Source: Otatea glauca
Lineage: Eukaryota > Streptophyta > Magnoliopsida > Poales > Poaceae
Assembly (NCBI GenBank): GCA_036346275.1
Contig: CM070728.1
Coordinates: 21,228,723 to 21,292,722 of the forward strand
Direction: 5' to 3'
Length of the DNA: 64,000 nucleotides
Below, in pieces: positions 1 through 10,606 of this stretch. Both the position numbers and the translations under genes were made by a program. The first letter of the stretch is position 1. Each line of letters begins with the position of its first letter. Under the pieces are notes generated by a model. The model made no database searches and was not told where the DNA came from. It saw only the letters and a list, made by a program, of their open reading frames with translations.

Positions 1-480
1 ATCCATTCAGGATCATTGTATAAACACACATGGACAATCTTCATTGCTTGTGTAGCCTTTCTTGCAGAGAAAGTCACTCAGCGATTGTACCACATTCTTC
101 CCGATCGCTTCACCCATACAGTGATTTCTCCAATTTCACACTGCATGATTTCTATTTGCTCCGCCTTGGTTGGGATAGGAATTCCTTAGGTACTTTCATG
201 TATATCTCCGAATCCAAGTTTCCATACTGGTATCTTGTGACAACATCCATCGCCTTCATTCTCAACTTCAAGTTGATCGCCATTGAGATCAAATATCTAA
301 AGGTAATTCCTCCCATGACCGGAGAATAGGTTTCTTCATAATCAACTCCGGACGTTGAGTGAAACCTTGAGCTACAAGCCTTGCTTTGTACCTTACAACC
401 GTTGTTTTCATTTCTCTTCCGAACAAAGACCCATTTGTGACCTACGGGGTTTATATGGGGAGGTGTGCGGCATACGGCCC
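1..480 (-). pseudogene. copia reverse transcriptase remnant
   Basis: The reverse complement of about 300-350 reads GVDYEETYSPVM followed by a TFRYLISMAINLKLRM-like stretch, the N-terminal RT signature of Ty1-copia. Further left a YQYGNLDSEIYMKVP-like segment matches the continuing RT. The plus-strand ORFs over the same DNA (30-329, 355-567) are antisense shadows. RT runs off the window edge. Confidence 0.75.
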
Positions 481-999
481 AAACACCTCTCTCTTGTTCG
501 AGAGACTAACTCGCAGATGATTGCCTTTTCCATTCTTCCCAATCTAGCCTTTTCTTGCACTCGCTAGAGATGCAGCTCGGGATCATGATCAATGATCGAG
601 GCAATCTTCTTTGCAAAGTATGCATCAACGTTGGTCGTTGCTCTATTCAGGATTCTCCTGTTACTACAAAGTTTATGGCCATTTCTTCATGGGGTGCTTC
701 ATGCACTTCTACTTGCTCTTATTGCTTTTCCTATCGCAGAGCAAGTTCCTTTAGCTTTCATCGCCTATGTGTGCGCACACATTATTTCCGTGCTTCCTTG
801 ATGGAAGATTCAAGTCCAGGAATTGCCTTTTCCGTTGGCTTCTTTCCAGTGCAGTCTCAACCGCTCCCTTCTTTCCTTGGGGCATTTTCGTGATTGGTTG
901 TGGTAAGTCCTCTCGCCAGCTTTCTCCAGACGTCTCCGGTACTTTGGGTTTGAGGAGCAGATTACTGCTCTTTTTCTTTGAGGCCTCTGAGCAGGTTGA

Positions 1000-2530
1000 G
1001 GATACCTTCTATTTTCTTTGGTATTTCCACCTCTCGATGCATTCCTTGCGGTACATGCGACTTAACCACGCCTTGGATCACAAAATGATCAGCAGTTCAT
1101 TTGCTAAATTCGCAAATCAATTATCTTCGGACTTCTTGATTTGCTTCATTAGTGCGGGGTCATGTGCGGGGATCCCGGTGGAATGCCATATGATTTTCCG
1201 GCATTTTTCATCCAAAGGTTGATTTCTCCCTAATGACGGAACGATCCTCGTCAAAGATGCAATCGTGACCGGGTGTATGCAAATCTCCGATCATGGGTTC
1301 TAAATACCGATTATGGATGCACTCTCATAACCAACGTATATCCCGGACTTGCGGAGAGGGCCCATTGCGATCCATTGAGGGGTGGTATAGGTACATATAC
1401 CATACACCCAAGTTTTCTAAGATGGGAGATCTTGGGATGATCCGTGCACAAGCCGCATGGGGAATGGATGTTGTAGGCCGATGGTGCAAATTGATAAGTC
1501 TTCGCTGCGGCAGCTGCGTGTCCCCAACAAGTGTTGGGCAAGTTACAACTCGCAAAGCGGTCCGGCAATGAACTTAATCCTCTTTATTAGTGCTTACGCT
1601 AGTCCATTCTGCGTATGGGCGTGCGACGGAGTGCTCAATCGCTATCCACGTTCTTTGTGCAATAATCATCAAATGCCTTTGAAGTAAATTCTCGGCATTG
1701 TCCATTCGATGGACTTCACGCGATGATCGGGAAAGCATTCTTAATTCTTATGATCTGCGAGATCGGCTTTGCAAAAGCATGGTTTCTTGTTGACAACAAG
1801 CATACATGCGACCATTTCGAGGAAGCATCGATGAGCACCATAAAGTATCGAAACGGCCCCGACAGGGCTGAATCGGACCGCAAATATCCCCGGATGTGTT
1901 CCAGAATGCAGGATTTCACTTTGCACTTTCATGACAGAGGGTCTAGTTATTAATTTCGGTGGCACATGCAGGCACACAAAATCTTCATGATTCGGGAAAT
2001 TTTTAACGTTAATGCCATGACCTTGTGAGTTGTTCACTATATTTCTCATCATTCTAAGACCGGGATGACCTAATCTACCATGCCATTAAGAAAATAACTC
2101 TGAGCTTCTAAAAGCAGTCTTCAAGGAAGTATACACTTGGTGCATGAATATTCGTGTAGTACAACCCAGATTCATATGAGGACATTTTTCTAATACCATT
2201 TTTCCACATACCGCGTGCTTCACAATGCACAAATATTCTTTGCCATTTTCTTCATTGGTTTCTACGTGAAAACCATTGGCGCGGATGTCTTTAAAGCTTA
2301 AGAGAGTGCGAGTTGATTCAGGTACAAAAGGGCTTCTTCAATTACCAAAGTTGTACCCATAGGCAATATAATAGTGGCTCTTCCGAGCCGATTACATATG
2401 AGTCGCTTCTGCGATCGTAGTAATCTTTCCAGCGTTCTTCGTGATCGATGAAAGTATTTAGACTCTCTTAAGATGGTATTTGTTATGCTACTATAATTCC
2501 AATAAAACAGAGGCAAAATAATTCAAAAAT
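1000..2530 (-). pseudogene. copia protease/pre-integrase/integrase remnant
   Basis: At 2516-2298 the minus strand reads GRATIILPMGTTLVIEEALLY in outline, the segment upstream of the copia pre-integrase domain. At 2052-1741 the HPG--MMRNIVNNSQGHGI-type GAG-pre-integrase segment appears, and at 1919-1716 the integrase core piece GPFRYFMVLIDASSKWSHV is clear. The frame breaks repeatedly. It has no coding capacity as a whole. Confidence 0.7.
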
Positions 2531-2649
2531 TGCTTGTAAAGGAAAGAATATCGAATAAAGAATAAATTGCATATTTATTCATGAGAGAAGTATGCTCTTC
2601 TAGAGCTTACAATTCATTATTCAAAGAAAATGCTAACAACCATAATCTA

Positions 2650-3424
2650 AAAGAAATGCGATTCATGCATTAACGGGCTTTGGACTTTCCTTGGCTCGAA
2701 ACTTCTCTTTTTCACCTTGTTTGCCCTTCTTTCTATGAATGGGCTTTCTCCTTGTAGCTATTGGCATTGACTTACGTGCGGTGCCCTTCCAGTGGGTGCG
2801 AGACATAGTTCTTGCGTAGAACATCGTCTTGTGATTCCGCAACTTGCATTACATCAATCGATTCGCTATACTCCTTGTATGCGTCCGATGATAGTTGCGT
2901 GCACTGGATAGCATTAGGGTGGAAGGTAGAGAGTCTTCTCAATCTTTTCTTCATCGGTGATCTTCATGCCACATAGAGAGATTGGTACAAATTTGCAAGG
3001 CGTAATTATACTCGCCATTGCTCAAGTTCGCAAACCTCAGCGTACCCAATCTTGCTGCGTGCTTGGGGCAAGATGGTGTACTTGAGCTTTTCGAACCGCT
3101 TCAAGTGCGGTCCAAAGCTTGAGTGCACTCTCCTCACCATGTATTCATTCTTGAGTGGTGAGAGGTGGTGCCGAGGAAGTGCAAGGCTTGATCATTCTGT
3201 TGGCGGTAGGTTTCGCGCCCTGCGAGGACCCTAGACCAATTCTTTGCGCGGAGCTTCTTGCCCCCACGAACGATCTTTACGTCCGATGCCCAAGTGAGAT
3301 AGTTCTGACCGTGCGGGGCCAGTTCTTCAAACTCACGATTCACGATGCCGGACATCTTCAAGATTTCAAAATTCGACATTAGATTCTGCGTGTAATCTAA
3401 TAGAAAATGGTTCTTGAAAAGCAT
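2650..3424 (-). pseudogene. copia gag remnant
   Basis: On the minus strand a frame starting near 3379 reads MSNFEILKMSGIVNREFEELAPHGQNY in outline, which matches the start of grass copia gag (family pattern: K-REF-ELALDG-NY-TWA-D). A second piece (2954-2772) matches mid-gag, with SDAYKEYSESIDVM corresponding to the family pattern of KYSELI-LLVAE. A Lys/Arg-rich end follows near 2700. Stops and frameshifts separate the pieces and I could not see an intact CCHC knuckle. Non-functional. Confidence 0.7.
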
Positions 3425-4852
3425 AAAGATGAGAAAATAAATTCATATGCATTGCATTATATAAAATAAAGCCAAAGATTCAAAATTCATAAAGAAAATT
3501 CATAAAAACAGAGAAATAGAGCAAGAAAAATTAAAAACAGAGCCAAATAAATCTTCTTGATTTTCTGGCAATTTTTCTAAAATTTTCTCTGCATTTTTTT
3601 TTCTTTTCTTTTTTTTTTTTCTCTCGCCGAACCGGCCATTGGGCCGCTGCTTGGGCCTTGCCTTTCCTTTCTGGCCGAGTTTTTCACTGGGCCATACCCT
3701 TTACTTTTCCCGAACTGGCCTCATGGGCCTTTGGCCCATCTTGCTGCCCCCAAAAACTTTCGGCGCTAGGGCTTCCCCCATGCGCCGCCATATCCCATGC
3801 CCGTGCCGCCTCCTTTTGCGTCGGCTGCCTTGCGCCTCGCGCCTTCTGCTCTCTCGCCGCTTCGCTGCTTCGCGCTCGCGACCACGCGTCGCCTTCCTTT
3901 TTCGCATCGCCCGCCCGCTCACCTTCCTCCCCGCGCTTGCGCCGCTTGCTCGCCTCTCGCTTTCTCCGTGAGGCGATCGAGTGGCGAGGCGACGCTTCGA
4001 TGCGACGCCAGTGGCTAAGTCGCGGCGTCGCAGGGCGCGCGCGCTACGGCGGCGGTTAGCGCGACGGCCAGCGATTCGCGAGGCGGAGCGCCGCAGGCGG
4101 GCGATTCGCGCGGCGAAGCGCCGCGGGTCTATGGACGGCGGCAAGCATGAGGCCGGCGGCCGATTCGGTGCGAGTCGGCCGTCGGCGGCGAGGCCGAGCA
4201 GCGTGGCCGGGTTAGCAACGCCGTCGCGATCCGCCGAGGGCGTGGTGACGGCCGACCGGGCGGCGGCTTGAGGGTGCCTCGCGCGGCGCGCCGGCGGCGA
4301 TGCCGAGCACGGGCGGCTTCGGGCCTTGGGACGGAGCGCGGCGGGTATTGCGCCGTCTTGATGGCGCCGGCGACGGACGGCAGAGCGGGCGGCGGCCGGC
4401 GGCGGGCGCCAGCAGCGCCGGGCGGCGACGGCCGCGAGCCGTCTGGGCGGTCGAAACGGCGGTTCGGCCGGCGGGTGCGTCGCCATCTACGAGCGGTGTA
4501 CGTGGGCCGAGGCTTCGGCGTGGTCGGCGCCGTGTCGATTGGCGGTGGTACAAGGCCGGCGAGGCGGCGCTGCGGCGCGCTCGCGGCCGGATCATGGCGC
4601 GACGGCGGCCGTCGGCGGCGACGCTTGTGTCTGCGTAAGTCCGAGGCGCCGTTGATTTCTTTCTTTTTTTCGTGATGAGCGGTGAATTCATATATTGTGG
4701 CCGCGTCGAGACGCTTCGAGCGTTCTTCGTGTAGCTTCGTGCCACGTAGGATAGATGAATGCATAGGAAAAGAACGATTAGATTCAAACGCTAATCCCAC
4801 CTTTTCTCACCTTTTCAATCTGATCTCCGTAGAGCAATTCGTGCTGATAACG
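3425..4852 (-). other. Copia untranslated leader with GC-rich island
   Basis: This 1.4-kb stretch lies between the primer site and gag. Positions 3630-4650 are strikingly rich in CGG/GCC/GCG and depleted of stops in most frames, so several overlapping Arg/Ala-rich ORFs appear on both strands (the longest is 261 aa, minus). None resembles a known protein. They look like by-products of base composition. The flanks (3425-3620 and 4650-4850) are AT-rich. It could be a leader typical of this family or a captured host GC-rich first exon or promoter. Similarity search would decide. Confidence 0.5.
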
Positions 4853-5078
4853 TGTTAAGGAACCTCGCTATCGAATAGTCCGGGGTTCCCGAACAGATCT
4901 GAAGTGGAGAACAGAAAGAGAGAGACACGTGTTTAGGGAGAGCGAAAGCGGAAATTCTTTATTGCTAATCATTTCTGGTACATAGGGGGAGACCCCCCTC
5001 CTCCTTTTATAGCGCTCTCTAGGGTTTCGGCATAAGGGACCACATGGGCCTTCAATGGGCTTTTAGGGTTTCTCAACA
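4853..5078 (-). repeat. 5' LTR of the copia element
   Basis: The LTR starts TGTT and ends AACA on either strand reading and is about 226 bp. On the minus strand it has a TATA box (CTATAAAAGGAG, 5001-5012) and an AATAAA-type signal near 4955-4962, in the right order for U3-R-U5. Immediately inside it (about 4830-4852) is TTATCAGCACG, a primer-binding-type sequence common in grass and legume copia elements. The outermost ~30 bp (5049-5078) recur at 9533-9562 as part of the local duplication. Confidence 0.8.
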
Positions 5079-6123
5079 AATATAGCCGAGTGTCTCCCTC
5101 TCTCTTTAACCGATCCAGAAGCCAATGAGCCCTTAGTGGCCACGGTCTGCTATTTCTGGTAGGACACCTTTAATGCTTTCATGTTCTGCATTGGTCTTGT
5201 CGGCCCAACCCTTCTAGATATGGCCTAGCTGTGCTACCTTAGACCAGATGGCGAACAAATATCGGCTTATAGTGGCAAACCGAGGTATAAGCTGATCCAG
5301 CCTAAAGGCGAAGGATGGAGCAAGTACATCGGCAATAACAATATAGTGAACGGGCCAGTATCGGATGAAGAGCATATTACTTTTTTGAACTTATGGTCGG
5401 ATAGATTCCTGTTTTGTGGTGCTTCTCATGGGCCGACGTAAATGTATCAACCGATAGCAGAGCGTTTGGTGGAGGACGTCAGCTTGCCGGGAAAAATGCT
5501 GCTAGAATGAAAGATGTGTGATCCATGGGCTCATTTCGATTGCATCCTGTTTATTCTCAAAGGTTTGACGCGTGTCGATTGTGAATAAGATCATGATTTT
5601 ACTTGTGTTTTTCCCCTTGTTATTGATCTTTAGAAACATGATCGCCTTTGCTGTAACTTTCTTTACGCAAATCACATGCCGAGAGTCAGCACTCCGAGTT
5701 AAAAAGTTGTTTTCCCCCATGATCATGGTAATTTGCATAGTGCTGGTAGATCATGTGACGAGGAGGATCGAACAACCTGGACGTAGCAGATTTTTTTCTG
5801 TTTTTGAGTCGAGCATCTTTCTTCCAATCTTTCCGTACGTAGCATCTCATTGTATTGTCCATTGGATGGTTGCGCGAGAAGAAACGGAAAAAAAAAAGAC
5901 AGTGATTGAATTGTGTGGTTACCTATATGCTCGCTGCGTCTAGATCTGTACCATATTTATGAAAAGGGTTTCGATACAAGGCAAATGTTCAAGGTGCCTT
6001 GTCCACTTCTATGGTTTACTTCTCTCCTCCGCTCCACCTTTACCTATGTATCTCTGTTGTCTCATCCCACTCTCTTCCTGTCCTCTCTTCCCAACTAGGG
6101 TTTCAAAAATCGACAAAAACCGC
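5049..6123. repeat. Left copy of a ~1.07-kb direct duplication (A-B)
   Basis: This segment is nearly identical to 9533-10606. It begins inside the copia LTR (last ~30 bp) and ends after the first ~28 bp of an H1-type hAT terminus (TAGGGTTTCAAAAATCG at 6096-6112). By eye the copies differ only by a few indels and substitutions (near 5490-5500 and 5935-5950). No gene is recognised in it. The last ~100 bp is pyrimidine-rich like a leader. Here the LTR is complete to the left and the hAT end is cut. In the other copy the reverse is true. Confidence 0.9.
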
Positions 6124-6200
6124 AAGATGTCCATTAACGAAGAGGTTGAGACAAAAACCGCTAAGTTGAACAGTAACCAGTAACGAAGAGGTTGAGACAT
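6124..6200. other. Breakpoint filler with templated short repeats
   Basis: Right after the truncated hAT end there is a patchwork. CGAAGAGGTTGAGACA occurs twice (about 6137 and 6184). CAAAAACCGC of the hAT end is repeated near 6150. AAGATGTCCAT recurs near 6253. Such short local copies at a junction are typical of end joining with templated insertion. Confidence 0.6.
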
Positions 6201-6975
6201 CAATTATGTTCCCTTCGCAAATAAATTAAGAGTATACGCAACATCTAGTCCACAAGATGTCCATGAACAGGCATACTGTGACAGCTCTATGGCAATGCAA
6301 AATACACACAAATATTGATTAAAACATCAACAGAATGACCTGGGCGAACAGATATAACTGAGAAGATGCTACAAGAAACGCCGAGACCATAGAACTAATT
6401 AGTTCATTTAGTTGAACTACAATTAGCAATCGGTAGTAATATGAGCATTCACCAAGTTCCATCCAGCAATATGAGATGTAAAATGTATAAAATTAACATG
6501 CAGTTCCAAGGATATCTTTTTAATCTACATCAGAAGTAAAATGTAAACTAGAAGTCCTTAAATTTCAGTTTGACCAAAAAAAAATCAAATAACGTAACCT
6601 AAAATTCTTCTCTTTTAAATTGACAAAAAAAAGAAGCTTATACCTGCATCTGACAATTAGATAACAGAAACGAAAAATCCAGAACCCATTCAACATTGAA
6701 AATTACTAACGACTAAGCATAACAAACCTCCATCATCCGTAATAGATACCTCAAAGCGCGTACATCTAAATCTCAAGATACACTAAAATTAATATAGACC
6801 GTTCATTTTTTTCAATCAGATAAATTAATTTATCCAGTAGTAGAGTAGTAGAAATATCATCTACAAATCAATAACTAGATCGATTTCTAATACCACCATA
6901 TACTACTAATATAATGCACCGTCAAATTTCTCAAGAAAAAAAAAGTAACTTTAATGTGCTTCTCAGTTCTCACCT
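6201..6975. other. AT-rich remnant of the ERF-VII intron
   Basis: No gene is recognised. It is AT-rich, follows the exon 1 donor, and probably is the 5' part of the ERF-VII intron up to the breakpoint. Confidence 0.5.
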
Positions 6976-7295
6976 ACGGTAGGCTGCGCAACCCCAGCCG
7001 CCGCATTGGCCACAGCGCCGAAGGCGAACACCGCCGCCGCCGGCGGCGGCGGCGGGGGAACCTGTTCAACCACGTAGTCGCCGCCGGCATCCGCTTCGTC
7101 TTCGCTCAGGTCCCGCTCGAACTCGCGGAAGTCGGCCTCGAAGTCCTCCTCCTCGTCCCCGAGCGCCCGGCCAGCCGCCTTCCCCCGCCGCCCCGGCCTC
7201 AGCACGTCGGCCGTCACCCTCCGCAGCTGCTTCTTGGCCTCCGCCGCCGCGGTCGACGGCGGGATGAAGCCGGAGATGATGGCTCCGCCGCACAT
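6976..7295 (-). pseudogene. ERF group VII transcription factor, exon 1 only (N-degron exon without AP2 domain)
   Basis: The minus-strand frame starts MCGGAIISGFIPP, the conserved N-terminus of group VII ethylene response factors. In that family Cys2 makes the protein an oxygen-dependent N-degron substrate. The acidic stretch DFEADFREFERDLSEDEA (about residues 51-70) is also the family motif, found in rice ERF-VII proteins. Coding ends near residue 106 at a good donor (AG/GTGAG, about 6975), the usual place of the single intron before the AP2 exon. Sequence from 6975 down to the breakpoint at 6123 is AT-rich and contains no AP2 motif (YRGIRQRPWGKWAAEIRDP-like). Below 6123 lies the duplicated segment. 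The DNA-binding half is therefore missing. Either this is a relic, or it makes a short protein ending 4 codons after the donor. Confidence 0.85.
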
Positions 7296-7441
7296 CGAAC
7301 GAGGCTGTCAGGGCCGGTTGATGGATCGGTGGTAGAGCACGGGCGGCACAGTAAGGAAGAAAGGAGAAGAGCTTTGCGTTCGCGTCTATGTGAGAGAGGA
7401 GGGCGGAGTAGGGGAGATGGAGGGCGAGGTAGCTGGGGGCG

Positions 7442-7450
7442 CTACTTATA
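7442..7450 (-). promoter_or_regulatory. TATA box of the ERF-VII exon
   Basis: TATAAGTAG on the minus strand lies about 150 bp upstream of the ATG, followed by a GC/pyrimidine-rich leader. Transcription would start near 7415. The promoter looks undamaged although the gene is truncated. Confidence 0.55.
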
Positions 7451-7615
7451 ATAGAATAGCAGGCGGCGCTGACGCACTAGTCGACAGTGCTCTCTCGTGT
7501 CTGCTCTTTACTTTAGTTTTAACTCCCGTCCTTTTTTACCCTGGAAATAATTGGGCTGCACTCCCGTGTCTCTTTCATAACCCAAGTGTAATAAGAGTTC
7601 TCTGTAAAAAAACTA

Positions 7616-7942
7616 CTCCTTCGTCTTGAAAAATAAGGATGAAGAAATTTTAGGATAAAAGAAATTTTAGGACTGATTATAATTTCTATCAAAAGACTCT
7701 AATGCCCCTATTTAATACTGTGTCTCTATTAATTGGCAACATGCATGCATTGATTAATCACGATTATAGGGAATGACTTGCCTCATTTTGTTTTGGAATA
7801 TGTGTGGTCGCATGTATCTGCGTGCATCTGCATGCATGGGCACAATTTGAGGATACAATTTAAGGGGTGAGAGCTCTCAATCCCTAATATTGGATGACAC
7901 AATTTGAATGCTTCTCTCCCTTACTTTGAAGGACGGAGGGAG
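7616..7942. mobile_element. Stowaway-like MITE
   Basis: Ends CTCCTTCGTC and GACGGAGGGAG are inverted Stowaway-type termini. The element is flanked by TA on both sides (7614-7615, 7943-7944), as for Tc1/mariner MITEs. It lies in the upstream region of the ERF-VII exon. Confidence 0.75.
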
Positions 7943-7976
7943 TACTAGAATCGTATTTATGTATTCTTTTAATCAA

Positions 7977-8293
7977 GAGTAAATTCCATAAAACTCTAGG
8001 TTTTGCGGTCGTTACTGTATAAAACTCTAGATATGGTGAATTATATCACTTAACTCAGGTATTATGCTAGAAGTAGTGGCGTATGAGGTCCTCTGTTATG
8101 CGGCCAGAGGCGTCAAACAGGGAGAATAGCTCGTCGTCGTTGTGTGTGGTTACTTTTGTGAAGGAGTAATTGTAATGAGGTGGAGTTTTGTGAAATATTA
8201 CGACCATAATACTTAAGTTTAAGTGACACAAGCCACAAAATCTAGGATTTTATGCAACAACGACCGCAAACCCTGATGTTTTATGAAACTAGC
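7977..8293. mobile_element. Foldback MITE with long terminal inverted repeats
   Basis: The first ~85 bp (CCATAAAACTCTAGG, then TTTGCGGTCGTT and TATCACTTAA) pairs with the reverse complement of the last ~85 bp (CATAAAA, TTTGCGGTCGTT, GTGTCACTTAA). It is non-coding. I could not fix the target duplication, so the superfamily is open. Confidence 0.65.
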
Positions 8294-8600
8294 AGACTTA
8301 CTCGCGCACGTATTTAGATATTATGATATAATTGTCTTTAATATACAACTCTACTTCTAATTATTGAAATACAATTGTATTTGTTATACAACTCTATTTA
8401 TATATAATTAATCTGCACTGTTATAATCTGGTCCCACCAAAATAAGTGGTGGAGATCCTTCTCTTTTTCTTCCGATTAATGTGAGAATTTCTAGAATTTA
8501 AGATTATTGTAGGATTTTCTTGTTCTTAAGAAGATGCTACCTTGAATATCACCGATTGTTTTTATATATATAGATATATAAATTTACTCTTTAATCAAAC
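8284..8600. repeat. Dispersed repeat, copy 1
   Basis: It starts AAACTAGCAGACTTACTCGC and ends in TTTTTATATATATAGAT. It is alignable with 57692-58215 through shared blocks such as AATTGTCTTTAATATACAA and AAGTGGTGGA. The start and the AT-rich end resemble grass Helitron-type non-autonomous repeats, but I see no firm CTRR hairpin end, so class is uncertain. Confidence 0.5.
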
Positions 8601-8993
8601 CGATGGATTCTAAATACAACTACGTGGGTGTGAGGGCGAACAAAGAGTACACCGACAAGCTAATTTTTCAGAGAGTATCCCACAAGACATGTTTGGAACG
8701 GGAAAATCATGTAGAAGCTGCACGGATCAGGCATGTATTCATAACCGAAGAAATGGTGTAATTTTGAGCGTATTCACTTTCCCTGGTACTAGGGCGGTTT
8801 TGAGGGATGTTACCTGTGATAGACGATGGTTCTTCGAAGCTGCTTTTGGAACAAACCGATCATGTGATGAGGTTCGGGCATGCCAAACGCGATGGGGCCG
8901 GTTTGCTTTTGCTCTGCGTTCGATCATGATATCCTCCCCCTTTTGTTCAGTTTTTTCTTTAAAAAGTTCACTTCGGTTAAATGTTAGCACAAG
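8601..8993. other. No recognised feature
   Basis: Single-copy-looking sequence upstream of B'. No gene, repeat or regulatory motif could be supported. Confidence 0.4.
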
Positions 8994-9536
8994 GAATGCA
9001 AGATGTGTGATCCATGGGCTCATTTTGATTGCATCCTGTTCATTCTCAAAGGTTTGACGCGTGTCGATTGTGAATATGATCATGATTTTACTTGTGTTTT
9101 TTTCCCTTTGTTATCGTTCTTTGGAAACATGATCGCCTTTGCTGTAACTTTCTTTACGCAAATCACATGCCGAGAGTCAGCACTCCGAGTGTGAAAAGTT
9201 GTTTTCCCCCATGATCATGGTAATTTGCATAGTGCTGGTAGATCATGTGACGAGGAGGATCGAACAACCTGGACGTAGCAGATTTTTTTTCTGTTTTTGA
9301 ATCGAGCATCTTTCTTCCAATCTTTCCGTACGTAGCATCTGAATATCTGATTGTATTGTCCATTAGATGGTTGCGCGAGAAGAAACGGAAAAAAAAAGAC
9401 ACTGATTGAGTTGTGTCGCTACTGTATGCTCGTCGTCTAGACTACATTACATTTATGAAAAGGGTTTCGATGCAAGCCAAACGTTTAACATGCCTTGTCC
9501 ACTTCTATGGCTTACTTCTCTCCTCCGCTCCACCTT
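8994..9536. repeat. B': older third copy of the B half of the duplication
   Basis: B' matches 5505 to about 6050 and the equivalent part of the right copy, but with clearly more substitutions than those two show against each other. It shares the start GAATG-AAGATGTGTG and runs to CTCCGCTCCACCTT, where it is cut by the LTR fragment. Upstream (8600-8993) the sequence is unrelated to segment A, so A-B is itself a secondary junction. No coding function recognised. Confidence 0.85.
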
Positions 9537-10606
9537 CAATGGGCTTTTAGGGTTTCTCAACAAATATAGCCGAGTGTCTCCCTCTCTCTTTAACCGATCC
9601 AGAAGCCAATGAGCCCTTAGTGGCCACGGTCTGCTATTTCTGGTAGGACACCTTTAATGCTTTCATGTTCTGCATTGGTCTTGTCGGCCCAACCCTTCTA
9701 GATATGGCCTAGCTGTGCTACCTTAGACCAGATGGCGAACAAATATCGGCTTATAGTGGCAAACCGAGGTATAAGCTGATCCAGCCTAAAGGCGAAGGAT
9801 GGAGCAAGTACATCGGCAATAACAATATAGTGAACGGGCCAGTATCGGATGAAGAGCATATTACTTTTTTGAACTTATGGTCGGATAGATTCCTGTTTTG
9901 TGGTGCTTCTCATGGGCCGACGTAAATGTATCAACCGATAGCAGAGCGTTTGGTGGAGGACGTCAGCTTGCCCGGGAAAAAATGCTGCTAGAATGAAAGA
10001 TGTGTGATCCATGGGCTCATTTCGATTGCATCCTGTTTATTCTCAAAGGTTTGACGCGTGTCGATTGTGAATAAGATCATGATTTTACTTGTGTTTTTCC
10101 CCTTGTTATTGATCTTTAGAAACATGATCGCCTTTGCTGTAACTTTCTTTACGCAAATCACATGCCGAGAGTCAGCACTCCGAGTTAAAAAGTTGTTTTC
10201 CCCCATGATCATGGTAATTTGCATAGTGCTGGTAGATCATGTGACGAGGAGGATCGAACAACCTGGACGTAGCAGATTTTTTTCTGTTTTTGAGTCGAGC
10301 ATCTTTCTTCCAATCTTTCCGTACGTAGCATCTCATTGTATTGTCCATTGGATGGTTGCGCGAGAAGAAACGGAAAAAAAAAAGACAGTGATTGAATTGT
10401 GTGGTTACCTATATGCTCGTCGTCTAGACTGTACCATATTTATGAAAAGGGTTTCGATACAAGGCAAATGTTCAAGGTGCCTTGTCCACTTCTATGGTTT
10501 ACTTCTCTCCTCCGCTCCACCTTTACCTATGTATCTCTGTTGTCTCATCCCACTCTCTTCCTGTCCTCTCTTCCCAACTAGGGTTTCAAAAATCGACAAA
10601 AACCGC
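9533..10606. repeat. Right copy of the ~1.07-kb direct duplication
   Basis: It starts with only the outer 30 bp of the copia LTR, joined to sequence B' at a CCTT microhomology (9533-9536), and runs into the complete H1 element at 10579. Same orientation as the left copy. Each copy truncates a different neighbouring transposon, so the ancestral unit lay between a full LTR and a full H1, and the duplication is younger than both. Confidence 0.9.

Larger units (their letters stand above)
1..5078 (-). mobile_element. Decayed Ty1-copia LTR retrotransposon, left part outside window
   Basis: Reading right to left, the order is 5' LTR, primer site, long GC-rich leader, gag, pre-integrase/integrase and reverse transcriptase, which is the Ty1-copia order (IN before RT). 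Coding fragments are short and broken by many stops and frameshifts, so the element is old. The 3' end and 3' LTR lie beyond position 1. Assignment rests on gag, integrase and RT fragments recognisable as the copia polyprotein. It makes no functional protein as read. Confidence 0.85.

Noticed and set aside
30..1222. Plus-strand ORFs of about 100-150 aa
   Set aside because: They lie antisense to recognisable copia RT sequence on the minus strand.
3701..4800. Long overlapping ORFs (up to 261 aa) on both strands
   Set aside because: Arg/Ala/Pro-rich translations with no family resemblance, in a GC-rich stretch where stops are rare. Judged composition artefacts.
5572..5943. 123-aa hydrophobic ORF in the duplicated segment (and 226-aa version at 10058-10738)
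   Set aside because: Hydrophobic because of T-rich DNA, lost in B' by small indels, and it runs into the hAT terminus in the right copy. No conserved protein seen.
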